Notes: generated from the letters alone by a model not told the origin. Positions 1-4,641 are shown, numbered from the stretch's first letter. The stretch is DNA of 5,233 bases from Intrasporangiaceae bacterium (GCA_012518475.1 JAAYSB010000406.1:1-5233); one strand, 5' to 3'. Numbers and translations are program-made.

Positions 1-2
1 CC

Positions 3-434
3 CGGCTCGCTACGGCAGCACTCGTGACCCTCGCCGGGATAGGCCTTCTCGCCGCGGGTCCCGGCGAGATCGGCGGCCTCTTGGGTTGGCCGACCGTCGT
101 CAGCGCGATGGCTCTCGTAGCCATCGCGCTGGCATCCTGGCGCGTCCGTGCGCATCACCCCACGCCCGGCACAGCCATCGCTTCCACCCTGGTCCTGCTC
201 GGACTCGTCCCCTATGCAGTCGAAGCCCTGTTCCGCGCCTGGCCCTATCCGAATCCGGAGCTGAGCCCGGCGCTCCGTGACCGCTGGCTCGTCGCCGCCG
301 CGGTCGCCGCGCTGATCGTGAGCTGGACACTGCTACGGCCCCTGCCCAGGCCTCGCTCAGGAGTGCGGCTCGCGGTCCCGGCCTCCGCCGAGGCCCAACG
401 ACGAAGGCGCTCTGACGAGCGCTCAGCGGCATGA
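3..434 (+). CDS. Small multi-pass membrane protein, 3' part (5' end outside window)
   Basis: I do not recognise this protein. The reading frame is open from the first bases of the window to a TGA at 432-434, and the residues before the first in-window start (GTG at 24) are already hydrophobic, so the true start probably lies to the left. The visible 143 residues contain about four hydrophobic segments: the extreme N-terminus (LVTLAGIGLLAAG), TVVSAMALVAIALASW, a stretch around STLVLLGLVPYAVEALF, and WLVAAAVAALIVSW. The end is a hydrophilic, arginine-rich tail of about 35 residues (PRPRSGVRL to RRRRSDERSAA), probably cytoplasmic by the positive-inside rule. No catalytic or transport motif is visible. 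GC-rich third positions and the coherent hydrophobic pattern support a real gene over the antisense frame. It could be an uncharacterised actinobacterial membrane protein or the tail of a larger one. Function is unassigned. Confidence 0.7.
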   Translation, partial: RLATAALVTLAGIGLLAAGPGEIGGLLGWPTVVSAMALVAIALASWRVRAHHPTPGTAIASTLVLLGLVPYAVEALFRAWPYPNPELSPALRDRWLVAAAVAALIVSWTLLRPLPRPRSGVRLAVPASAEAQRRRRSDERSAA

Positions 435-467
435 GGGCGAGATGACCCACGCGTCAACCTGCAATCC

Positions 468-487
468 TGCGAGACCTGGGTCTCGCA
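468..487. promoter_or_regulatory. Strong dyad between membrane-protein gene and LLM oxidoreductase gene
   Basis: A near-perfect palindrome with 9-base arms, TGCGAGACC at 468-476 and GGTCTCGCA at 479-487, is separated by only two bases (TG). It lies 33 bases after the stop of the membrane-protein gene and 67 bases before the LLM start codon. No T-run follows on the + strand. It could be an operator for a dimeric repressor controlling the LLM gene, or a hairpin with a CTGG loop that ends the upstream transcript. The tight dyad slightly favours an operator. No regulator gene is visible nearby. Confidence 0.4.
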
Positions 488-554
488 TACCTGGGCCGGC
501 TGCTCGGAGCCCATGACACAGTGGGAGCTCAGGTGACTGGGGAAAGGTCCTGCC

Positions 555-1388
555 ATGAATTTCGGCGTATACGGGTTGCACCGGGCAGCTCTCGAACCCG
601 CCCGCCTTGCCTCGTTGGCGAGTCAGGCCGAGGACCTCGGCGTCGAGTCGTTGTGGGTCGGCGATCATCTCGCGATGCCGGTCGGCTCGCGTGAGGCGCA
701 CAGCCCGCGACTCGAGGCTCTGGCGACGCTTCTCTTCTTGGCCGCCTGCACCCGCCGGGTGGGTCTGGCGGCGGGCGTGATCGTCCTGCCCCAGCGGCAT
801 CCGGTCGTTCTGGCGAAACAGCTGACCTCGCTGGACCATCTCTCTGCGGGCCGCCTGATCGTCGGCATCGGTGTCGGGCACATCTCGGAGGAGCTGGCCG
901 CCTGCGGCGTGTCCATGGCGGACCGTGGACGACGGGCCGATGAGGTCCTGGAAGCGATGGTGCACCTGTGGACTCCTGACGAGTCGGCGTCCGACGAGCC
1001 GCAGGTCGCCAGCTCACGGGAGCACCTGGCCACGGTCAGGCAGAGTCCGCTGCCCTACCAGAGGCCGCATCCGCCCCTGATCGTCGGCGGCCACTCCCCT
1101 GCTGCCCACCGACGCGCGGCCAGGGTGGGCGCCGGATGGTTCGGGTGGCTGCTGTCCCCGGACGAGACGGCGGAGCAGGTGGCCGGGCTCCGCTCCGCAT
1201 GCAACGCCGAGGGACGATCCCCGGACCGGCCGCTGGAGATCACCGTGTCGGCTGCCCAGGTGCCGGATGCTCAGACGGTCCAGGCATATCGGGAGGCGGG
1301 CGTCGACCGCATCGTCATCGGCCCTGAGCCGGGCGAGGACATGGGGTCGTTCCTCGACGGCATCGCCGGGCTCGTCCGAGGGACCTAG
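555..1388 (+). CDS. LLM-class (luciferase-like) oxidoreductase, probably F420-dependent
   Basis: This 277-residue protein belongs to the bacterial luciferase-like TIM-barrel superfamily. Characterised actinobacterial members use coenzyme F420 (some FMN) to oxidise or reduce small organic substrates in the cytoplasm. Family signs are an N-terminal strand MNFGVYGL; AEDLGVESLWVGDHLAMP at residues 25-42, with the typical GDH; the core GVIVLPQRHPVVLAKQ at 74-89, followed by LDHLSAGRLIVGIGVG at 93-108; an RGRRADEVLEAM helix at 124-135; and PHPPLIVGG at 171-179, followed by AARVGAGWF. The length is normal for the F420-type subgroup. The ATG at 555 is preceded by GGGGAAAGG with AAGG at 544-547, seven bases away, a good Shine-Dalgarno. 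The TAG at 1386 is followed at once by a small hairpin, so the gene is probably monocistronic. The substrate cannot be told from sequence, and F420 rather than FMN use is inferred from the subgroup and host. Confidence 0.9.
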   Translation: MNFGVYGLHRAALEPARLASLASQAEDLGVESLWVGDHLAMPVGSREAHSPRLEALATLLFLAACTRRVGLAAGVIVLPQRHPVVLAKQLTSLDHLSAGRLIVGIGVGHISEELAACGVSMADRGRRADEVLEAMVHLWTPDESASDEPQVASSREHLATVRQSPLPYQRPHPPLIVGGHSPAAHRRAARVGAGWFGWLLSPDETAEQVAGLRSACNAEGRSPDRPLEITVSAAQVPDAQTVQAYREAGVDRIVIGPEPGEDMGSFLDGIAGLVRGT

Positions 1389-1402
1389 CCGTCCTGTGAC
1401 GG
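1389..1402 (+). terminator. Candidate hairpin terminator after LLM gene
   Basis: Directly after the LLM stop codon, CCGTC (1389-1393) and GACGG (1398-1402) form a perfect 5-base-pair stem with a CTGT loop. There is no T-run, which is common for terminators in high-GC Actinobacteria. The convergent arrangement with the LnuA-like gene fits a terminator here. The stem is short, so the call is weak. Confidence 0.35.
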
Positions 1403-1583
1403 GGATCCGGACGTGCGAGGCCGGCGACCGCGTCGTCGAGCTCCCGGGAGGTCGCATGGGGCGAGGCCGCGGCCTGCTCGCTCCGAACGCCCGTCGAGCC
1501 CCCGAACAGAAGCTCTGGGTCGCGACCGTCGCGGGGCACCTGGCCCGTTGATCGCGGCGCGGTGCGCCTTGACATGCGCAGGC

Positions 1584-2051
1584 TCAGAGTTCGGCGATCT
1601 GGGCGAGGTCGTGACGATCCACCTCTCTCGCCTCATAACCGCGGCGCAGCTCACGCACTCGCTCAGCCCGGGCCACCACGACAGGTTGATCTCCGATCCG
1701 ACCAACCACTCTGTCGCGAGCAGCGTGCAGGAAGACCTCATCGCCGAGGCCCTGCTGGAGGCCGTCCCCCTCGGCGGAGACGATCCGCATCGGGTGGAGG
1801 TCGACGCGACCATGTGGACCGGCGAGCTCGACCCGCACCGGATGCCAGTCCTCGACGACGCTGTAGCCGCGAGAGGTCAGCCAGGCGCGGGCCTCCGGCT
1901 CCCGCTCGGCGTCGATGAAGACGTCCAGGTCTCGGTGCGGTCGGGTCTGTCTGCCGACGAGCCCGTCGACGCCCCAGCCGCCGTTGACCTGGTAGACCGC
2001 GCCGGAGCCGTTCAGCCACGCGACGACGAGGCACACCTCACCCAGACCCAT
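1584..2051 (-). CDS. LnuA-like nucleotidyltransferase (lincosamide/aminoglycoside O-nucleotidyltransferase fold)
   Basis: This 155-residue protein resembles LnuA-type lincosamide nucleotidyltransferases (about 160 residues) and the wider family that transfers AMP from ATP to drug hydroxyls. The diagnostic block NGGWGVDGLVGRQTRPH is at residues 23-39. It is followed by RDLD (Asp41, Asp43; the metal-binding DxD), then EDWHPVRVEL and RVDLHP, with Asp84 as the probable third acidic residue. The C-terminus has the family-type RHDLAQ segment (146-151). I chose the ATG at 2051 because it puts about 22 residues before GGW, as in LnuA. The frame is open further upstream, with ATGs at 2120 and 2129, but that extension is proline-rich (PDPPPPQ) and unlike the family. 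No Shine-Dalgarno precedes 2051, so the start is uncertain. The gene lies 182 bases after the crotonase on the same strand. The drug target is unproven: lincosamide, aminoglycoside or a natural metabolite are all possible, and many chromosomal homologues confer no known resistance. Confidence 0.82.
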   Translation of the reverse strand: MGLGEVCLVVAWLNGSGAVYQVNGGWGVDGLVGRQTRPHRDLDVFIDAEREPEARAWLTSRGYSVVEDWHPVRVELAGPHGRVDLHPMRIVSAEGDGLQQGLGDEVFLHAARDRVVGRIGDQPVVVARAERVRELRRGYEAREVDRHDLAQIAEL

Positions 2052-2116
2052 CTGCGGCGGAGGCGGGTCCGGGATACGAGCCTGGGTCGAACCAGCCCGC
2101 GTCCGACCCGCGGCTG

Positions 2117-2161
2117 TCATGTCATCCATGTCGAGACCATTCTCGTGGCCGAGCCGGGCAT
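2117..2161 (-). CDS. Putative 14-residue leader peptide upstream of LnuA-like gene
   Basis: A short ORF encodes MPGSATRMVSTWMT and stops at TGA (2119-2117). Its ATG at 2161 is preceded by AGAGGAGG (2177-2170) with an 8-base spacer, one of the best Shine-Dalgarno matches in the window. The LnuA-like start at 2051 has none. The ORF is in a different frame from the LnuA-like gene and ends 65 bases before it. Downstream, GGGTCG (2109-2104) can pair either with CGACCC (2089-2084) or, extended to GCGGGTC (2111-2105), with GACCCGC (2069-2063) just ahead of the start. These options are mutually exclusive. This layout resembles translational attenuation of ribosome-targeting antibiotic resistance genes, but that is inference. 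It could be a chance ORF with a chance purine run. Confidence 0.3.
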   Translation of the reverse strand: MPGSATRMVSTWMT

Positions 2162-2233
2162 TGCGCCAGCCTCCTCTGACGCTGGGGGGTTGATGATTCG
2201 GACCCCTCCACACCGCCTCAGTCCTCGGTGACG

Positions 2234-3010
2234 TCAGAGATCCTCGAACGACCCGCTGCGACCCTTCCCCGCGGCGAAACGGCCGGCGCCCGCGATTCCG
2301 TCCGCGGCCAGGGAACGCATACCGATTGCGAACTCGGTATGCATCGCGGTCTCCTCGTCCGCGCCCCACTGAGCGCGGGCGGACTCGCGGTCACCGCGCA
2401 GACAGGTCTGTGGCAGGCGGGCGATCTCGTGGGCGAGGGCGACGGCGGCCTCCCGGGCCGTGCCGTCGGCGACGACCCGGTTGACGAGGCCGAAGGCGAG
2501 CGCCTCATCCGATGGCACCGGACGGCCGGTGAGGATGAGGTCCATCGCGCGGCTGTGGCCGATGAGACGCGGCAGGCGGACCGTGCCGCCGTCGATGAGG
2601 GGGACGCCCCAGCGCCGACAGAAGACTCCCAGCACAGCGCTCTCCTCGGCGACCCGGAGGTCGGCCCACAGGGCGAGCTCGAGGCCGCCCGCCACGGCAT
2701 ACCCCTGGACGGCGGCGATGACCGGCTTGCCGAGGTCCATACGTGTCGGCCCCATCGGACCGTCGCCATCGGGATCCAGACGATTCGAGCGGTCCGTGCC
2801 TATCGCTTTGAGATCCGCTCCGCCACAGAAGGATTCGCCATCGGCGGCGAGCACGGCAACGGAGGAGTCCGAGGCATCGAAGTCGCGGAAGGCGTCGGCC
2901 AGCTCGGCCGCCATCGACCCGTCGACGGCGTTGCGGCGTTCTGGCCGGGCAAGGGTCACGATCGTCACGGAACCGTCGTGCTCGACCCTGATGTCGTTCC
3001 AGCGAGTCAT
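2234..3010 (-). CDS. Crotonase/enoyl-CoA hydratase-family protein
   Basis: This 258-residue protein has the crotonase fold, acts on acyl-CoA thioesters in the cytoplasm, and has normal family length. Visible features are VTLARPERRNAVDG near residues 18-31; the CoA and oxyanion-hole segment SFCGGADLKAIG at 60-71; AAVQGYAVAGGLELALWADLRVA at 99-121, with the second oxyanion-hole glycine and Glu111 matching Glu144 of rat enoyl-CoA hydratase; WGVPLIDGGTVRLPRLIG at 134-151; and LTGRPVPSDEALAFGLVNRVV at 160-180. The position of the second catalytic glutamate (Glu164 in rat) is Cys131, in FCRRWG, so classic hydration is doubtful. I chose ATG 3010 because family homology begins there. The frame stays open to 3178, but that part is arginine-rich and overlaps the divergent rhodanese. 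No Shine-Dalgarno precedes the start, and a -10-like CAGACT lies seven bases upstream, suggesting a leaderless transcript. A weak GGGGT/ACCCC hairpin (2206-2186) lies 27 bases after the stop. Confidence 0.92.
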   Translation of the reverse strand: MTRWNDIRVEHDGSVTIVTLARPERRNAVDGSMAAELADAFRDFDASDSSVAVLAADGESFCGGADLKAIGTDRSNRLDPDGDGPMGPTRMDLGKPVIAAVQGYAVAGGLELALWADLRVAEESAVLGVFCRRWGVPLIDGGTVRLPRLIGHSRAMDLILTGRPVPSDEALAFGLVNRVVADGTAREAAVALAHEIARLPQTCLRGDRESARAQWGADEETAMHTEFAIGMRSLAADGIAGAGRFAAGKGRSGSFEDL

Positions 3011-3017
3011 GGGTCTC

Positions 3018-3023
3018 AGTCTG
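3018..3023 (-). promoter_or_regulatory. Candidate -10 box for leaderless crotonase transcript
   Basis: On the minus strand CAGACT lies exactly seven bases before the crotonase ATG (3010). It fits the actinobacterial TANNNT pattern except at the first base, and the position would start transcription at or next to the ATG. No Shine-Dalgarno is present, consistent with leaderless translation. No clear -35 box is seen. The assignment rests on spacing alone. Confidence 0.3.
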
Positions 3024-3085
3024 CCGTGCTCGCCTCGCCGGCGTCGGTGACCTCGTGACCATGGCGTGCCCGCCTGCCCCGGGTG

Positions 3086-3091
3086 TAGCGT
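3086..3091 (+). promoter_or_regulatory. Candidate -10 box for leaderless rhodanese transcript
   Basis: TAGCGT matches the actinobacterial -10 pattern TANNNT and ends seven bases before the rhodanese ATG at 3099, the spacing expected when transcription starts at the first base of the start codon. There is no Shine-Dalgarno between it and the ATG. This helps choose ATG 3099 over the upstream in-frame GTG at 3066. No -35 box at 16-19 bases is convincing. Confidence 0.42.
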
Positions 3092-3098
3092 CGCAACC

Positions 3099-3521
3099 AT
3101 GTCGAGAAGCCCCGGGGAGCCGCTGGCTCGCAACTCGAAGACGCTGGTGAACGAAGCGAGCGCGCGGGTGCGCGCCATCTCTCCCGAGGAGGTGGCTGAG
3201 CTGCTCGACGACGACCGCTATCTCATCGTCGACATCCGCGACCCGCGCGAGCTGGAGCGGGAGGGGACCCTGCCCGGAGCCTTCCGGGCGCCGCGAGGCA
3301 TGCTCGAGTTCTGGGTCGACCCCGAGAGCCCGTACTACAAGCCCGCCCTCGACGACGGCCGCACCCTCGTCCTGTACTGCGGCAGCGCGTGGCGCTCGGC
3401 CCTTTCCGCCGCGACCCTGCTCGACATGGGTCGTGAGGACGTCGCCCACCTCGAGGGCGGCTTCAGCGCGTGGAAGGACCAGGGCCTCCCGATCGAGCCC
3501 CTGGCCCCACACAAGGGCTGA
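3099..3521 (+). CDS. Single-domain rhodanese-like sulfurtransferase
   Basis: This 140-residue, single-domain rhodanese-fold protein probably carries sulfur as a persulfide on Cys94 and transfers it to a thiophilic acceptor in the cytoplasm. Visible features are ISPEEVAELLDDDRYLIVDIRDPREL at residues 27-52, including the conserved DxRxxxE-type segment; GTLPGAFRAPRGMLEFWVD (56-74), the family's substrate-side loop; LVLYCGSAWRSA (90-101), which contains the active-site loop from Cys94 to Arg99-Ser100; and LEGGFSAWKDQGLPI (118-132), the classic C-terminal signature. An in-frame GTG at 3066 would add 11 residues, but ATG 3099 has a TANNNT -10 at leaderless spacing, so I prefer it. The gene is divergent from the crotonase (88-base gap) and convergent with the HPF-like gene. 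A long hairpin follows the TGA. The physiological acceptor is unknown. Confidence 0.92.
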   Translation: MSRSPGEPLARNSKTLVNEASARVRAISPEEVAELLDDDRYLIVDIRDPRELEREGTLPGAFRAPRGMLEFWVDPESPYYKPALDDGRTLVLYCGSAWRSALSAATLLDMGREDVAHLEGGFSAWKDQGLPIEPLAPHKG

Positions 3522-3543
3522 ACCACCGGCCCCGGACGCTTGT

Positions 3544-3575
3544 CGCCGTTTCGCTGCAATTGCAGCGGAATGGCG
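3544..3575 (+). terminator. Long palindromic hairpin after rhodanese gene, probable terminator
   Basis: A 16-base perfect palindrome (3552-3567, centre AATT) extends outward to a 14-base-pair stem, 3544-3557 with 3562-3575, and a four-base AATT loop. Two positions pair only as G-U and only in the + strand RNA (3551/3568 and 3548/3571). On the minus strand they become A-C mismatches. It begins 22 bases after the rhodanese stop, in a convergent gap, so a terminator for the rhodanese transcript is the likeliest role. No T-run follows. A second small stem, ACAGC/GCTGT, lies at 3581-3598. Confidence 0.55.
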
Positions 3576-3623
3576 GGGCTACAGCGACGTGGTGCTGTCG
3601 GTCCGTGGCGCTGCTGGGACGAG

Positions 3624-3656
3624 CCGCAGACGGCGTTATGCGACGGCGGTCTGCGG
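3624..3656 (-). terminator. Hairpin after HPF-like gene, probable terminator
   Basis: CCGCAGAC (3624-3631) and GTCTGCGG (3649-3656) are perfect 8-base inverted arms around a 17-base loop that may form a small inner stem. The structure starts six bases after the stop of the minus-strand HPF-like gene. It is GC-rich with no T-run, typical of high-GC Actinobacteria. It and the hairpin at 3544-3575 together give each of the two convergent genes its own stop signal. Confidence 0.5.
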
Positions 3657-3662
3657 GGAGGG

Positions 3663-4013
3663 CTACTGCCCTCGGATCGTCTCGCGCTTCTTGCGGTTGT
3701 CGCGTGCGTTGCGGTCCCGCGCTCGGTCGAACTGGGTGAGGACGTCGGCGCCGACATCGTTGAGAGCATCCCGGACGTTCTCCAGGTTCGAGGTGGCGAC
3801 GAACTTCTCCTGACCGGGCACCCAGGCCTCGAGGGTGACCTGCTGGCCTGGCTTCTCGCGCTCCTTGACGCTCAGCTCCATCTGCCAGGCCCGCCCGCTG
3901 GTCGCGACGCGGGAGAGCAGCTGCTGGAGCGTGGTCTCGATGAGGTGGCGGTCGTACTCGGCGAAGCCTCCGCCTAGGCGGACGATGCTGGAGTCGACTG
4001 TGGGCTCGGTCAT
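3663..4013 (-). CDS. Short HPF/RaiA-type ribosome-associated protein
   Basis: This 116-residue protein looks like the ribosome hibernation-promoting factor/RaiA (S30EA/sigma-54 modulation) fold, which binds the 30S decoding region and shuts down translation in stress or stationary phase. Visible features are a helix AEYDRHLIETTLQQLLSRV at 18-36; a strand MELSVKEREKPGQQVTLEAWVPG (45-67), the family's V-E strand pair; KFVATS (70-75); a helix NLENVRDALNDVGADVLTQFDRA (76-98); and a basic tail RDRNARDNRKKRETIRG, like the positively charged end of the HPF domain. There is no C-terminal dimerisation domain, so it is the short form. Actinobacteria often carry a separate long HPF, which would make this an extra paralogue. 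The start at 4013 is fixed by AAGGAG (4024-4019) with five bases to the ATG. The gene is probably monocistronic, with a hairpin after the TAG stop. Assignment is by pattern; sequence similarity to classical HPF is modest. Confidence 0.75.
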   Translation of the reverse strand: MTEPTVDSSIVRLGGGFAEYDRHLIETTLQQLLSRVATSGRAWQMELSVKEREKPGQQVTLEAWVPGQEKFVATSNLENVRDALNDVGADVLTQFDRARDRNARDNRKKRETIRGQ

Positions 4014-4105
4014 GAGCTCTCCTTCGAATCGGGTGCGCCCTCGTCAACCGCGAGCGCGTGGTGGACGGTGGTCTACCTCCAACCTCTCACACCACGAAGG
4101 TTCGT

Positions 4106-4139
4106 CGAACGGAGGGGGCGGGTTTGCATACCCCGTTCG
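4106..4139 (-). terminator. Inverted repeat after VOC gene, candidate terminator
   Basis: CGAACGG (4106-4112) and CCGTTCG (4133-4139) are perfect 7-base arms around a 20-base G-rich/C-rich centre. Inside is a competing stem, GGGT (4120-4123) with ACCC (4130-4133). It starts seven bases after the stop of the minus-strand VOC gene, so a terminator is plausible. The same stretch is also 93-126 bases upstream of the HPF-like start and could instead be an operator for that gene. There is no T-run. Confidence 0.38.
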
Positions 4140-4146
4140 CAGATCC

Positions 4147-4515
4147 CTACTCGGAGACCTCGGTCACGCCTTCGTAGAGGCCGATGTGGTTGCCGTCGGG
4201 GTCGGCGAACACGGCGAACCATGAAGTCTCCGAGATCGGCGACCTGGGCAAGAGCACAGTGCCGCCGCCCTCGGTGACCTTCTCGAGGGTCTCGTCGATG
4301 GAGTCGACCTCGACATAGGACCGCGGCTGGGTGAAGCCGTCGCCCCGGGGCGCGAGACCGCCGCCACTGACCTGGTTGGGCGCCTGCCACATCGGATAGT
4401 CCACGAACCCCGGCGGTGCCGAGATCTGCCAGCCGAACAGCTCCGAGTAGAAGCGCGTCGCGGCCCCCGAGTCGCTGACCGGGATGTCGATGTGGGTGAT
4501 GTCTCCGTGCGCCAT
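4147..4515 (-). CDS. VOC-family (glyoxalase/bleomycin-resistance fold) protein
   Basis: This 122-residue protein is one vicinal-oxygen-chelate domain built from two beta-alpha-beta-beta-beta modules. Module one is [28 protein letters not shown] (4-31), with the typical His8 and the FYxxLFGW signature. A glycine-rich [11 protein letters not shown] turn follows (50-60). Module two is [30 protein letters not shown] (65-94) and [18 protein letters not shown] (99-116), with the [13 protein letters not shown] ending characteristic of the superfamily. His8, Glu69 and Glu115 are possible metal ligands, but this is inferred from position. Members include glyoxalase I, dioxygenases, drug-binding proteins and many uncharacterised enzymes, so the specific role is unknown. 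I chose ATG 4515, not the in-frame ATG at 4542, because AGGAG (4526-4522) lies six bases before it. The gene is divergent from uppP across a 162-base gap. Confidence 0.88.
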   Translation of the reverse strand: MAHGDITHIDIPVSDSGAATRFYSELFGWQISAPPGFVDYPMWQAPNQVSGGGLAPRGDGFTQPRSYVEVDSIDETLEKVTEGGGTVLLPRSPISETSWFAVFADPDGNHIGLYEGVTEVSE

Positions 4516-4611
4516 GTCGCTCTCCTGTCCGAGGGAACCCATCAGGGGGTATGCGGCGGCCGCTCTCCCCTTCCCGCAACGTACTCCTTCGGGACCGGCG
4601 CGCGAAGGCAG

Positions 4612-4641
4612 TTCACGAGACGTTCAACGACTCCACAGAAT
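4612..4641 (+). promoter_or_regulatory. Weak candidate -35/-10 pair upstream of uppP
   Basis: TTCACG (4612-4617) and CAGAAT (4636-4641) are separated by 18 bases and lie 36 bases before the likely uppP start. They are moderate matches to TTGACA and TANNNT. The alternative is a leaderless start driven by GACGAT at 4665-4670, seven bases before GTG 4678. The two models exclude each other as the main promoter, and sequence alone does not decide. Confidence 0.25.

Noticed and set aside
423..965. Minus-strand open frames over the LLM oxidoreductase (423-965 and 529-1017)
   Set aside because: Both are rich in Arg, Pro and Gly with no domain, and the + strand gene has a good Shine-Dalgarno and conserved motifs.
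2080..2095. GGTTCGACC on the minus strand as a tRNA T-arm
   Set aside because: No matching acceptor stem, anticodon arm or D-arm can be found at tRNA distances on either side.
2117..2161. Reading the strong Shine-Dalgarno and ATG at 2161 as the true LnuA start with a later frameshift
   Set aside because: Joining the frames would give a 36-residue extension unlike LnuA N-termini, while the frame from 2051 already has the normal family length.
2186..2206. GGGGT/ACCCC hairpin after the crotonase gene as a terminator
   Set aside because: Only five base pairs with an 11-base loop and no T-run, so it is too weak to list as a feature.
1413..2231. A 272-codon open frame on the + strand across the LnuA-like gene
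   Set aside because: It reads antisense to a protein with clear nucleotidyltransferase motifs, its product shows no recognisable domain, and long antisense frames are expected in GC-rich genes.
2052..2369. N-terminal extension of the LnuA-like frame as far as 2369
   Set aside because: It overlaps the crotonase end, is arginine- and proline-rich, and would add over 100 residues not found in the family. A shorter start at 2120 or 2129 remains possible but is less likely than 2051.
2228..3058. A 276-codon open frame on the + strand across the crotonase gene
   Set aside because: It is the antisense shadow of a crotonase with all family landmarks, and its product has no coherent motif.
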